Origin: Grammothele lineata | Lineage: Eukaryota > Basidiomycota > Agaricomycetes > Polyporales > Polyporaceae | Direction of reading: 5' to 3' | DNA: 39,526 bases | Assembly (NCBI GenBank): GCA_002150815.3 | Contig: NDFF03000008.1 | Span: forward strand, 1 to 39,526 | In this document: positions 11,000 to 23,372 of the stretch, piece after piece | Numbering within the stretch: the first letter of the stretch is position 1 | How the letters are laid out: each line of letters begins with the position of its first letter | The notes under the pieces: model-generated | The model's input: the letters and a program-made list of their open reading frames with translations, nothing else | Database searches by the model: none | Told to the model about the DNA's origin: nothing | Made by a program: the position numbers and the translations under genes

Positions 11000-12105
11000 G
11001 TGAGCCTATGCGCCTCAGCCGATCTTTGTCGAAACGACGTTCTCAAGAGCGTTCGCCAATAGCCCGGTGTGTCTCGTGCTCTCACATGCCTCGGCGGCGG
11101 CGCAGGCCATACGAGAGCCAGGGCGGGCCGCAACTCTGCTCAATCCGTGACCGCGACCTGACGTTGTGGACGCGGCCTCGATCGACGATCATTTCCAGGT
11201 CGTGAAGTGGAGAGGTCCCGGGAGCTGCCGAATGCGGAAATCAGCAAGCGATATGACAAGCGGGAACGCACACGTGTGCGAGGCACGGCTACTGGTAAGC
11301 GCACGATTGGTTAATTGTTCAGTCTACAAGTTCTGAAAGCGTCTGGTCGTCGCGAAGAGAGAGCGGTGATGGGGACCGTCGGTCGAGATGGTGACTAGGG
11401 GCGGGAGCGTCCGCCGGGGTGAGTCGACGCGCGTTATCGGTGGAGGGGAAGGAAGCCCGAGACGGCAAGGTTCTGGAGACGCAGGACGCCACGAGGGCAC
11501 GGAAAGCGAAGGGTTTGTTGTCTAGGGCGCCGAGGGCGGAGGGAGCAGGATTCGCACCAGCGGATAGGGAAAGGAGCCTCCCCCGGCGGAGGTGAGTGCC
11601 AAGTGGGGTGGAAACCCAGGGCCGGGGAAGGGGTGACATAACCCCTCCTGACGCTTCTCCGACGGCGTGGCCCGCACTCGACGCCCCTGCCTCTGGCTCA
11701 CGCGCACGGACCTGCGGGCGCGACGCAGCGTGCGCGTGCTCCGCTCGGTCTGTGCGCGCGGGCGGTTCGCGGGCGGAGGCGGAGGCGGAGGCCTGAGGCC
11801 TGCGGCCGCGTCGAGGGCGTGCGGGACTCGGCGGGGGGCGGGCGTCTGGAGGAGTGGGCGGACGTTTTAGGTTGCGTCATCTAGATCGGGCTGCGGCCAT
11901 CAAGGCGAGAGGCTAGCTTGAATTAGGTACGCCTGGGAGCGTAACCGCCAGGGTCTCAGAAGCGCATGCCCTTCCTTTCTTCAACCTGCCCCGCCATCCC
12001 CGTCCCCTCCGCCCGCTCATCTCCTCTTCTCTCCTCTCCTCCTCCCTCCGATTCGCTGGTCGACGCCTACTCCGTCTCGTCTCTTAATGCACCCCCGCCC
12101 TCCCC
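11000..12105 (+). other. GC-rich intergenic region upstream of the winged-helix/APSES-like gene
   Basis: No supported gene. 11640-11870 is extremely GC-rich with purine-rich GGAGGCGGAGGC runs. From about 11965 it becomes a CT-rich leader typical of promoters and 5' UTRs in this genome. Several ORFs on both strands here consist only of low-complexity Arg/Pro/Ala and are best read as by-products of base composition. The tail of the candidate at 10527 may extend into the first 200 bp. Confidence 0.4.
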
Positions 12106-15100
12106 ATGCTTTCTCCCATCGCACCCTCCTCATCTCAGTCACCGTCGGCCCCGCATCAATATGAAACTCGCACCCGCTCCAACGCAGGTATCAAGCCCTC
12201 TATTCGCCTGCGACACTCTCCGGACGCGTCCCAGCCTTCCGCTCGCGCCAAGGCCGCTGCATCCTCTAAGCCGAAGCAAGCCTCCGCATCGTCTTCAACT
12301 GTTGTAGCTCCCGCTGCTCTCCCCCCGTTTCCGCCACCGCATGTGATGCTCCACGCCGACGACGCGGGGAACAAGGTATTCCTTGCGGTTGGGCGCGCGT
12401 TAATGTCAGTGGTAAGTGCCTTCCGAATCGCGTTCGCGCCAGCTATATGCCTACCTCGCGCTCTCTAGGACAATCGCGCCATGACGGTCAAGGATTTGTC
12501 GGAGGTGGGAATGAAGTATGGGCTGATGTGCCAGAAGTACGTCGCAACGCGCTTGCCTTTCGGAGCATGCCTAATCACCGTTCCGTTACAGTTTGTCGGC
12601 TGCTGGTCAAGCAATTACTACATTCATTCGGAACCATCTTCAGCGTTGCGACCTGCAGCAGGATCAACCCCTCCTCCTCCGCCATGTCATGTCTGGTACA
12701 ATAGCCGACGACGATCTCGTCCCCGCGCTCTACTCCCGAGTGGGCGGGGCGCACTGCACCCACGCCGAATCCGAAGGCCGTCTCACCAACTTCCGCCGAG
12801 GTACCATGGTCTGGTATCTGAGCAAAGCCGCCGGAGCACCCTGCCCCTTCTCGCGGTCGGGCATCCGCCTCTGCGACTACAACGAGAACGGGAAGATTGG
12901 CATGCCCATTAACCCCGGTCGCGAGAAGAAGCGCGAGCGCGACAGACTGCGCAAGGCAGCTCAAGCGGGCCAGAAGCGGAAGCGTCTATTGCGGTCGTGC
13001 GCTGACAACTCGTCGGAATCAGAATCTGACTTTTCCGACGAAGAAGAGAAGAGGCCGCCCAAGGTCAAGCTGACGCTGAAACTGAAGCCATCTCTCACGC
13101 CCACTCCCGGCGCGTCAGACTCGGCGCCTTCCGGATTCTTCCCTGGAAGCCTGCAGCCCCTCGCGTACGAGGACTTGAGCGACGACGACGTAGACTCGGA
13201 TGACTCCAACAGCTCGATGTCCGTCGATTCCGACGTTGACGATTCTCCTGGCCCGGACTCCCCTCCCCGTGCATCGTCGTTAGAACCCCAGAATGGCGTG
13301 CCTGGACATGACGCAACACGCTTGCCTCCGCCGCTCTCCTCTCATTATCTCTTTCAGCATGGATCTTCGCGTTCCCCATCCCTTCCTGACACTGCGCTGT
13401 CAGAGTCCCCTCCGCCAGATTCTGAGGATGAAGACGAGGACTTCCACATTACCATGACGGGTGCTCGCCGTTCATCTATAGGGCGCTTGCGAACGCCCTT
13501 CGATGATGATGATTCTGCCTGGGAAGACGACTTTTTTGGAGATGTCGACGTGGAGACTGAGACTCAATGGGAGAGTCCTGGTCCTCGTTCTCCTTCCGCT
13601 CAGCTTGAGGACGACATCGTCGTCAAGGAGGAACCCACCGACGTCAGCGGACTACTGGACGCTTGGGAGGACCTTGAGAACCAAGCCAAGGACATGAAGG
13701 TCATCGACGTTGTGGCGCAGGCCGCTGCGGCCGAGCGCCAAGCGGAACAATCCACTTCCGGCGACCTGGGCTCGTGGTCCTGGCCGAGTTTGCATCCGGA
13801 ATCGCCACATATCAAACAAGAAGAGGTCGAGACGAGCCTGTTCTTCACGGAGGATTCCATGCCACCTCTGGACGCTCTGTCGCCGATAGCATCGTCGGAC
13901 ATATGCGGCTCTCCCGTAGAGGAGCGTGCCCTTCCAGTGTACAGGCCTGACCCCTACTACATGCTGCAGTGGCGCGACGTGGAGATTTTGGGTCCAGACA
14001 GCGTCAAACCCCACGACCTGGACGCGGGGGCATGGCGTGCCTACCGGGGTACGGGCGCCGTTTCGCCCGAAGAGCGGGTACAATCGCCTTCTCCAGCGCC
14101 TTCTATTGCCCCCGCGACTTCCCCACCAACCTCCCCGGCCCTCTCGCGCAGCCCGTTATCCCTTGAGGTACCGCCTGCGGCCGCGTCCTTCGCCCAGGAC
14201 AGGCAGTCATCGGTCACGTCGCCCACACTGCTCGCCTCCCTGACCTCACTGAGCATACAAGCGTCGGCGACGTCTGCTACGCCTCCGTTGAGCCTATGGA
14301 CGGCTCCGCAGGCTGCGGCAACATGTCCTGCAGAGACGCAATCTCCAGTTATCCTTCCCGTAGAACCTCTGTGCACTCCCATATGTGCAGTCGAGTTAGA
14401 GGGTAAGTGCTATCTCTGATTCGAAGACTTATTGATGCTGATCCCGTTGTTGTCAACCTAGGAGTGGCCGTGTATCGCGCGGAATTGGAGTCTAGTACTC
14501 TCCTTCGACGTGTCGACACGGATTTCGTCAATCTCACTCTCATCGCCGACCACCTCCATATTGTTAACCCTCCAGTCCCTGATGCAGTTGTCATCACTTC
14601 GGGCTCGCCGCTCGTATGCGGTACCTGGGTACCCTTGAACGTAGCGCAAGAGCTCGTGAAGGACGAGGCGTCACTCCAGACGTTCCTGGCGGATGATCTG
14701 CGATCATTGTTCCCAAGCAGCATTGACATGCTTTGTCCTCCGAAGGACTTCGCGACAACGCGCCCCGCGTTTGGTCACCAGTTCATGTCGGCATCAGACG
14801 CACGGCACCTTTCCATGGCTTCTCACCGATTGGAGCTTCCCCCGCGCGAATTCGAAGAACCGTGGGATGCACTACTTACGACCCATCCGTCATTCTTGAC
14901 ATTCCCCAAGGCCGCTATCGAGGGCCAACGATCCACGACAGAAGACAGTCCAACGGTTCCACCACTGCCACTCTCCGCGACGGAAGAGGAGATGTTCCAC
15001 GCATATTTCGTGGCGCCCTCCGAGGGTACCGTGGAGAACATAGGGGATAGCGCCGCCATATCATGCCGCTCGTCGATCGACGCCGCGGACAATGAACGAG

Positions 15101-15195
15101 AGCGGCCCCTCCGGCGATCCAAGCGGGTCGCGGACGTGGCTACCCGGTCTCGGACGCGCTCGACGAAGAGGGGCTCGCGCACGTCGCTGTCGTGA
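12106..15195 (+). CDS. Nuclear protein with GDS1-like winged helix and APSES/KilA-N-like C-terminal segment
   Basis: Exons 12106-12411, 12469-12536, 12592-14402 and 14462-15195; phases 0, 2 and 1 agree; about 972 aa. Residues about 80-200 form a winged-helix-like unit: FLAVGRALMSVDNRAMTVKD, ITTFIRNHLQRCDLQQDQPL and TNFRRGTMVWYLSKAAGAPC. This resembles the GDS1-type fungal winged helix. A basic REKKRERDRLRKAAQAGQKR stretch follows, then some 500 residues of Ser/Asp/Glu/Pro-rich disorder with sumoylation-like VKEEPT and IKQEEVE. From about residue 725, GVAVYRAELES, LLRRVDTDFVNLTLI and GTWVPLNVAQELVKDE resemble the APSES/KilA-N DNA-binding fold. The C terminus is Arg-rich (RRSKRVADVATRSRTRSTKR). 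It is probably a chromatin or transcription factor. Domain names are by eye; the pairing is the unusual point. Confidence 0.7.
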
Positions 15196-16190
15196 TCTCG
15201 CGTCGGCTTGCTCTTGCCTCTGCGTTCTCCATCATTTACGTTCACCCCCCGTTCGGCTGCCGTTTTTCGAGCTGTAAACTTATTACCTTTATGTTCTTTG
15301 ACCCTATCCGTATATGCTGTAGAGATGTATCCAATAATGCCCCTTTGTCTTCGTCTTCCATCCCCACTCTGTCCCGTTCACCTGTTTCTTACGTCTGTAC
15401 CATCCGCCCTTCACTCCTGTCACTGCCGGCACGGGGTCTCGAGTCCCGCCCGCCCTTGCTTCTTGCTGATGCTGCACACGCGCACATCAGATCTCCATTG
15501 CATCGCCCGCGTCCTTCGCTGGAATGCGATGGGGGTGATGGACGTCGGGACTCTCAATCGCCGCCGAGGATCCGGATGGCCCACGGGGGGGATCGGTGCG
15601 GCGTCGGATTGGCGGCGGACGGCGGGGCTGGGAGGGGAGAGGCGGAACGAACAAGTATGCGATATGCCCGTATAGTGCTATTAGTAGGACCCGTAGTCGA
15701 GGCCGCACTGCGGCGAGCAATGATAGGAATTTGCATAGTGCCACGCGCGGGCTTGTGGGAATGGAGAGCGCGTGCAGGCGGGGGCACTGGGAGGCGGAGG
15801 GCCGGGGGAGGAGGGCCGGGTCGAGCGCTGGCGGGTGCTGGCAGAGAGGGGCGGGCGGCTAAGGAGCGGAGTTTTGAGGCGGGCGCTGGGGACGTGCTCC
15901 TTTAGCGAGGCTCTCGTGCCAACGACGTCCGCCCTCATCCTACTTAGTCCTCTACTATTTACTGGAGTCCACCCTACTGTAGTAGTCCTGGGCAGCCCCT
16001 TCTCTCTTCGCCCCAAAAATTGGTTTCTTCAAGAAATTCGCCCTATTACGACCTGTAGCCCGCTGCTCATAGTTACCCATCGGACTCCTGCTACTTTTAC
16101 CCCTCCTCGCTTCTTGCTTGCTCTCGCGCACCCCGCTCTGGCCCCCCTCAAAAACATCAAGTAATACCTAATCCGACACCTTACAGCCTC
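15196..16190 (+). other. Intergenic region between the winged-helix/APSES-like gene and the PUF gene
   Basis: Contains the 3' UTR of the upstream gene and a long CT-rich stretch (about 15900-16190) leading to the PUF start. Overlapping ORFs on both strands have compositional Arg/Gly/Pro bias and no domain features. I see no RNA gene or repeat. Confidence 0.45.
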
Positions 16191-19100
16191 ATGTCTCTCT
16201 CCGCCAACGACAACGCCTTCTCCCGGGTCTCCTCGGGCAAGACGCCCCCGCCAGCCCCCTCTGCTGCGTATGCTAAACGGTGCGTTTTCTCATCCTCGGC
16301 CTCCTTCCCACCCCCTCCTCTTCCAGATCGCACGATCTTCATCTTCTCTGACCAGTGTCGTCTCCTTCAGTGCCAGAGAGCTCGAGGCAGAGCAAGGCGT
16401 TGGCGCCAGATACAGACCCCCTGCGCTGCGCGCCCTAGCTTCCGGTGGCTCTCCTCCTAACGAACATCCTCCTTCCACCAACTCCCCGGCGGACACCACC
16501 TCCTTGCCTCCCAGCAACTATCCCCCCGGCTTCCGCAGGGCTAGGGCAGGCACCCTCCCCTCCAACGTGCAGCTCGCCGCCCAGCGGTTCGCCGCCGCTT
16601 CCAGCCTTAGCAACCTCAGCAGCGCTGCCGGGTCGACCGACTCCTTCACCGACCAGCTCAGGCGTGGCGACCTCCCGACGCCGACGTCCACGTCAATCGC
16701 CCCAGCCCCCGTGCGCCCCGGCTTACGTCACTCGGCCTCTGTCGCTTCGTCGGTCGCTTCTTCTGCGCTTACGGAGCGCAACAGTCGCCTCAGGTCGGGC
16801 TCGCTCACCCTGCCCACCGGCGGATTGTCGAACGCGTTCGGTCCGTCCATTTTCTCCTCGTCGTGGCTCTCTTCGAGGAACGGCGGCAACGGATTGCCCG
16901 TCTTGGACGATCTGCGCTCAGTCGCCTCCATGGAGGAGGACTTCGATGTCCACACGCTCGACTACCTCGGTCTCGATGATGGCGGAAGGCACCCGCCCGC
17001 CGCGACGCTCTCGGAGTTGCGCAACCAGGCCCAGGCGGCGATCACGGTCAACTTGAACAACCCGGCGCGCATGCGGGCCAGCACGGTCTCTAACCCATAC
17101 CACCTCCGCCCTTCTGCCGCGTCACTCCTGTCTACGCCGAACGCCGAGGAGGAAGAGGACATGTACGAGAACGAGATGTACGGCCGCGGAAATCAGGGCA
17201 TGGACTCGTACGGGGACGCGGATAACGGCTATCTCTCTGCCAACTACGTCGCGCAGGGCTTCAAGCAGTCCGACCACCTCGGCGTGGGCCTCGCGACCCG
17301 CCCGCGCGCCATCTCGGTTGGCACTCTCGACGACACTTCCAGGCTGCGCCCCCGTGTCGGCCTGGGCGGTCTCGAGCCGTCTTACGGCGCCGATCTGTCC
17401 ATGCACGCCGGCCTCGGGGCGTCCAGCATGAGCCCCGCGGGGATTCTGCGCACGGAGAAGGTCGCTCCACCCCGCAACGCCCTCGCGGCAAGCGTCCATT
17501 TCCCGAATCCCGAGCCGCCCGCGAGCCGTGCGTCTGCGTATCTCGCTGCCCCGTCGTCCAACCAGAACCGTGCCGTCTCGCCCAAGTCTGAGAATGCGTC
17601 GACCCAGATGCAGACGCCCACGCGCTCTCTTTGGATCGGTAACCTCGACAGTTCGTTCACCAGCGAGCAACTCATTCATGTGTTTGCTCCCTACGGCGCC
17701 ATCGAGTCGCTTAGGCTGCTCCCCGAGAAGGTGGGTTGAATTTCTCGTCTTGCAATGAAATGGAGGCTGACGTCAGGATGGTGCTGCGGTACAATAGGAA
17801 TGCGGGTTCGTGAACTTCGTCGACCAGGCGGATGCCATCCGCGCTAAAGATGACGTCCTGAACCGCCTGGGTGGAGATATCGGCATGCCTAACGGCCAGA
17901 CCGTCCGTATCGGTTTCGGGAAGGCAGACAGCGCTCCCGTTGCCCCTGCGAAGGGCGCGAACCTCAACAGTCCCGTTGCTACCTCCCCCGGCGGTGTCCT
18001 GGGCAAGTCTGGCAACAACAATGCGGGCTTGTCCGGCATGGACGCGCAGCTCCAGTCCACGCCCACGCGTGCGCTCTGGATCGGGTCGATCCCCTCGACC
18101 ACGACGCCCGCGACGATCCTCAGCGTCTTCAGCCCCTACGGCCCGATCGAGTCCGCCCGTGTTCTGACGCACAAGAACTGTGGTTTTAGTGAGTGTGGTT
18201 ATGGTGCGGGTGCGATTGGGTGATCCTGATAAGCTTCCATCTAGTTAACTTTGAGCGTCTTGACGATGCGGTAAGGGCGCGCAAGGCTCTCAACGGTCGC
18301 GACGTTCTCGGAAGCGACGTCGGCGCGATCCGCATCGGCTTTGCGAAGGTTCCCGTCAAGAACGGGCAGGACGGCAACGGCGGCCAGGACGAGTCTGCGA
18401 GCGTTAGCGTGCAGGGCGTTGGTGACCTCAGCGTTGGGGCCACTATCCATGCCCTTCGCAACATCAAGGGCGCGAGCACGATCCCAGTCGACCAGCAGGT
18501 GCTCAGCGGCTCCCTGGAGAACTACCGGTCCAACTTGCTCTTGAGCATGATCGCGTCCGGTGCGCACACTGGCTACGATGGCGTCGCCAAGTCGGGAGGA
18601 TGGTCCCCCTCGGTCACGGAGCAGCAGATGATTATGAAGGAACTTAGTGGCGGTAGCCCCGACGCCGAGGCAGATATCCAGGCCCTTGCGGGTACGTTGC
18701 ATGATTTACTGCTACATTATGTCGGAGCTAACATGGCCTACCAGAGTTCCGCCCGCCGACCATGTACTATACCACTATCCCGCTGGTCTCTGAGAGACCT
18801 CACAACAGGCGCTGGGACGCGTCGAAGTTGCGCGAGCTGCGGAAGAGGCTTGACACTAGCACCATCACGACGGAGGAAATCGACAACGTTGCTGCGGATT
18901 TCCTAGACGGAGAGATCGTCGATCTGGCGTCTGACTGGCTTGGAAACACTGTATGTGTCCGCGCTATGGTAGCTGTCTCTTTGCGAGCACTAACCTTTCG
19001 TGTTTTGTAGGTTGTCCAGAAGCTGTTTGAAAAGTGCTCAGCTGGGCCGAGGCTCGCGATGCTTGAGCGTATCGCGCCCCACCTCGCCATGATCGGTATC

Positions 19101-20483
19101 CACAAGAATGGTACTTGGGCGGCCCAGAAGATCATCGAGTGTGTACAGACGCCTGAGGAGGTCAGCCTTGTCACGCAGAACTTGCGTCCCTACGTTCCGC
19201 CTCTTCTTCTAGACCAGTTCGGCAACTATGTTGTGCAGTAGGTGTTTTTACTTAGTCTCGTGTTGGATGGACACTAATGATTGTACAGATGCTGCCTCCG
19301 CTTCGGCGCCCCCGCCACCGATTTCCTTTTTGACGCGATGGTCGACCGTCTCTGGGAGGTTGCCCAGGGCCGTTTCGGCGCCCGTAGCATGAGAGCGTGC
19401 CTCGAGAGCTCGCACATCACGCTCAACCAGCAGCGCCGCATTGCTACCGCTATTATCTTGAACTCAATCCCGCTCGCGACGAACCCCAACGGTGCGCTCC
19501 TGCTGACGTGGCTCCTGGATACCTCGAGCTTCCCGTCACGGTACAACCTCCTGGCGCCTCGTTTCACTCCTCACCTTTCCCACCTGTGCACGCACAAGCT
19601 GGCGTCGTTGACGGTCCTCCGTATCGTCAACCAGAAGGTCGAGCCCGAGGCTTCCAAGCAGATCGTCGAAGCGCTCTTCAACTCTCCGGGCGATCACGTC
19701 CTAACGGACGTGCTCGGCGACCAGGTCAACGGCGTCGCTGTCGTTCACAAGATCCTCACGAGCCCCTTCGTCGACGCCGTCCAGCGCCCGAGCTACGTCG
19801 AGGCTACGAAGCGCGTTTTGATCGAGTTGAAGGTCATCGCAACCCAGGCCTATCGCCGTCTTATTGAGGAAGTTGGTCTCCCCGTGCCCAATCTCCAGCC
19901 GACGTACACGAACATCCCGCAGCCGAGCGGCAAGGCCAAGTACAATCAGCAGAACCAGTTCAGCATGCCGGGCCTCCCCGCGGGCTACCCGTCCAACGAT
20001 CAAGGTCTCCAGTCTATGATGGCCGCGCTCCAGATGGGTGGCCAGAATGCTGCGTCGGGCCCACCCCGCCTCCAGATCGACCCCGGCTACGGCCAGAACG
20101 GTGCTCCCCAGCCGCAGCAGCAGCAGCGTGGTGGCGGCCGCACCCCGGCGTCTGCCTTTTCGCCCAACTCGGATCCGTTTAACCCGTTCAACATCCGCAC
20201 TCCCGAAGCGACTACACCTAGGAACAACGGCCCTCGTCGCAGCAACAGCGGCCAGCAGCAGCAACAGCAGCAAGGTGGTATGCCGCCCCCCAACGCCCCG
20301 TCGCCAATCCCGTATGGCGGCCAGTCCCCCAGCCTTTCCCAGGCCGCGAACATGATGAACATGAACCAGCCGCAGTACAATGGGATGGCCCCGCAGTCCG
20401 TCCCGCCCCACGTCTACCAGGCGTACATGTATCAAATGTACCAACAGCAGAACCCCCCCAACATGGGTACCTTCCATGCTTAG
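16191..20483 (+). CDS. JSN1/PUF-type RNA-binding protein with two RRMs and Pumilio repeats
   Basis: Post-transcriptional regulator that would bind mRNA 3' UTRs in the cytoplasm; yeast Jsn1/Puf1 also combines an RRM with Pumilio repeats. Exons 16191-16279, 16371-17730, 17798-18188, 18245-18691, 18745-18950, 19011-19237 and 19289-20483; all phases agree; about 1304 aa. Residues 30-445 are Ser/Ala/Pro-rich and disordered. RRM1 (about 448-530) has RNP2 LWIGNL and RNP1-like CGFVNF. RRM2 (about 573-650) has LWIGSI and CGFINF. From about residue 790, Pumilio helices follow: ASDWLGNTVVQKLFEKC, GIHKNGTWAAQKIIECV, LDQFGNYVVQCCLRFG, ARSMRACLES and LTDVLGDQVNGVAVVHKIL. The C-terminal tail is Gln/Asn/Pro-rich and prion-like (GQQQQQQQGGMPPPNAPSP). 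Intron 1 falls just after the N-terminal MSLSANDNAFSRV segment. Confidence 0.92.
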
Positions 20484-21045
20484 AGTCTTCGCTATTCCCC
20501 ATAACAACCGCTACCGGTTTCACGAATCGTCACGATCTGCTCTCCGGAACATAGCTCTCGAGCCATGAGGATACTCCGTTCTTAACCTCCTATGTTTGTT
20601 ACATAGTATCGTATTGAATCCCCGGGGACGTGTGCTTGTCCTCCGGCATCCCGCGCCCCCTCCTCTCCTCCCGATACCCCCACACACAAATCAACATGTC
20701 TCGTGTCTCTGTCATACTACCGATTCCCCTCGTAGCCGTCGTCGTGCTCATTCATTTGTTCCAATATCCACCATTACAAAAAAGTTGGACGCGGCTCTTG
20801 CCGTAGGACGGTATCGAGCGATACTGTACTCAAGGGTGACTGGTTGGCTCGCGTCTTTTCCTCTCTCATCTCTCCGTTCCCTTCAATCTCAGGTTGCGTA
20901 CTATGTATTACATACTGGAGGCCGTGCAAAGGTCGCTGAATCATAGAAGAATAACGCCGCACTTGCTCACTGCTTGAAGTGTGATGGTCAAATGATATAA
21001 GGCGTGTAGAGTACAGAAGACGAAGTCAACGATAAGTTACGCCAA
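20484..21045. other. 3'-3' intergenic region between the PUF and HDAC genes
   Basis: The flanking genes converge here, so this holds both 3' UTRs and terminators. No supported ORF, repeat or RNA gene. The plus-strand frame at 20596-20946 has no conserved features. Confidence 0.5.
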
Positions 21046-23141
21046 TCAAATGTCCTCGCTGTCTACGTCCATAGATTCGGAGGAGTCCTGCCCCTCTTCC
21101 CGTCCACCATTCGACATGACATCTCCTATGTTCGCCGCACCGTCATCAGCGCCCGCACGTTGTCGCTCGAGCACGACCTGGTGCAGCTTGTCGTCCCAGT
21201 GGCAAGGGCCCTGGAAGAACCTTCGCCGTACGCCGCGCGGGGGCAGGTTGTTCACCCATGGCTCGTGCCCACAGCCGAGGTCGTAGTAACCGTTGTCGCG
21301 CTCCTCGAGCCGCGGGACGTCAAATGTCTCTCCGGTCAAAAGGCTCATGCGTTTCCTGCCATTCCGGACGCTGCGCCGGGCGGAAGACCCGCGCGAGCGG
21401 CCGCGACCAGCTGACCCCTCGGACTCAGCGCCGTCAGACTCGTTATCGTCGTCGTAATCGTCGTCGGAAGAGGAGTGAGGGGCAGCAGCTTCTTGCTTGT
21501 CATAGACGAGGCGAGCGTGTTCTGCGGGGACGATACGATGCAGGAAATCAGCGAGAGGTGGTGGAAGAGTGGATGCAGAAAACCCACGAGCAAGCTGTTC
21601 ATCCAAACCGTCTAATGGTGCTTGTTCGTACACGGCACCGATACCCAGATGCTCGCCGACACTTTCTCTTGGGACGTCTTGCAGTCCGACGGAGGGTGCT
21701 GGACGAAGTTCGGACAGGTATTGCAGAGCTGTCGCACTACAATGTACAGTCAGGTCTGAACCTTGATGACGTTCGCTGGAAAATCATGACAGACCAAACT
21801 TTGTCCAAAGAGCCGTCCTTGATGTTCATGTCCTCCATGTTACTTTCTGGCACTTCCAAGCGATAGCGGGGTCCGAACCAATCGAAGAAGTCATTCCAAG
21901 GCAAGTTGAGGTCAATCTCATGCTCGATGCCTAAGGCGCAAGCGGTCTCGTATGTCCATGTCCGGGCGACGTTCTTCACCGTGTATCCGCCGCCGCCAAG
22001 CAAAAGCAGCGGGATGTTCTTCCCGCGCACGTACTGAACACAACTCGCGTGGCCTTGCATCGTCAAGTTCAGGCAACCAAGTTTGTCCCCAGAGAGCGAG
22101 TCTGCGCCGCATTGAAGCACAATTGCAGACGGTCTGAAGACCTCGATTATCTTGTCGATGACCTGGAGGCCGAGAGATGGGACTGTGAGCATCGCACCTG
22201 GCAGCATACACCCTCAGCTCGCGCGGACTGACGCAGGCATTGGTGAGAGAGAAAATGGCTTACCGGCTGAAACACGCTCTTGTATGCTGCATCTGTAATG
22301 CCGTCCTTGAGTGGGACGTTGAGTGCGTACCCCCGCCCTTTGCCGCGACCTCTATCGCGAAGAGTACCTGTTCCGGGGAAGTACTCGCCAAATTTGTGGA
22401 AGGAGCAGGTCATAACACGGTCCGTGGTATAGAACGCTTCTTCTACGCCGTCGCCGTGGTGGCAGTCGATGTCGATATATAACACGCGGGGGACGGTGCG
22501 AAGCATCTCGAGGATAGCGAGCACAATGTCGTTGATATAGCAGAAGCCGGACGCCTCCCGCTTCTTAGCATGGTGTAACCCGCCTGCCCAGTTGATCGCA
22601 ATGTCGGTCTCACCATCCATGACCCGCTTGGCGGCAGCTAGCGAGGGAGAACAAAGTGAGGGGGCGGTGAGAAAGGTAATAACGTACGACGTACCAACAG
22701 AACCTCCCGCAGATATAGAACAAAACTCGAACACGCCCTCAAATGCGGGGTTATCTTCGCCGACCAAGAATCGCGTACCATGGTAGGTGAGCTGCTGGGC
22801 GTTCTCCGGGGTAACTCTTGAGAGGAAGTGCACGTATTCATCGGTATGGAAGCGGGTCATGGTCTCAGGGGTCGCACGTTTCGCTCTCTGTCGGGCCTGA
22901 GCTTGCTAATCGGACCTGCACCAGCTAAAGACGCACCATAACGTGCATCTTGGGCAGCATTCCGTAGGTGGATACAAGCTCGTGGGTAATGCGCATTCGC
23001 TGCGGCTTCATTGGATGCGAAACACTGTACATGTATGCGCCGACATCCGCTGTGGACAATAATGTCTTTCAATTCGTAGCGAGTAGTGCAAAAGAGGTTG
23101 AACGTACGATCGTAATAGTACGTGACGCGCCGTTTAGACAT
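21046..23141 (-). CDS. Class I (RPD3/HOS2-type) histone deacetylase
   Basis: Zn-dependent lysine deacetylase removing acetyl groups from histone tails, normally in a nuclear corepressor complex. Minus-strand exons 23141-23108, 23049-22937, 22896-22695, 22637-22264, 22162-21795 and 21736-21046; phases agree; about 593 aa. Catalytic features are complete: His138-His139 in [14 protein letters not shown], Zn ligands Asp174 and His176 in [10 protein letters not shown], Asp262 in CGADSL, and Tyr301 in GGGGYT. The N terminus ([20 protein letters not shown]) and HPMKPQRM match class I enzymes. The sequence mixes RPD3-like ([17 protein letters not shown]) and HOS2-like (AINWAGG) traits, so I leave the subgroup open. 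After the domain comes a roughly 200-aa tail with an acidic Asp/Ser/Glu run and a basic [19 protein letters not shown] patch, longer than usual. The catalytic-loop Cys175 replaces the more common Val. One intron is only 40 nt. Confidence 0.93.
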
Positions 23142-23372
23142 GGCGGGGAAAGGTGCTCGTCGAGTTCGTTGGGAGGAAAGAAGAAAGAAAGGGTGACTCT
23201 CAAACAAGCCGCAAGCCCAGACAAGTCTAGCGGACCGGACCTGTGCGGCCCGCGACGCGTCGCGCGTTTAGGTGGCGCTTCGCCCTGTGGCTCTCTCAGC
23301 AACCCGGACACGACCTCTTCCTTGACTGTATCTTACGCTCTTGCATCCTGCCCAAACGGCGCACCAACTTGC
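23142..23372. promoter_or_regulatory. Shared divergent promoter of the HDAC gene (-) and the MGSSSSK gene (+)
   Basis: Only 231 bp separate the two start codons, which point away from each other, so both promoters must lie here unless they extend into the genes. The HDAC side has an AG/CT-rich leader. No clear TATA box is visible in either direction. Confidence 0.55.

Noticed and set aside
11319..11870. Several ORFs on both strands in the very GC-rich stretch
   Set aside because: Low-complexity Arg/Pro/Ala/Ser products with no start context or homologous features; explained by base composition.
19701..20507. Long minus-strand ORF (268 aa) under the PUF gene
   Set aside because: It overlaps well-supported PUF coding sequence and consists of Arg/Val/Gly-rich sequence mirrored from GC-biased codons.
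21258..21866. Plus-strand ORF (202 aa) opposite the HDAC tail
   Set aside because: Antisense to conserved HDAC exons; Arg-rich by composition, no domain.
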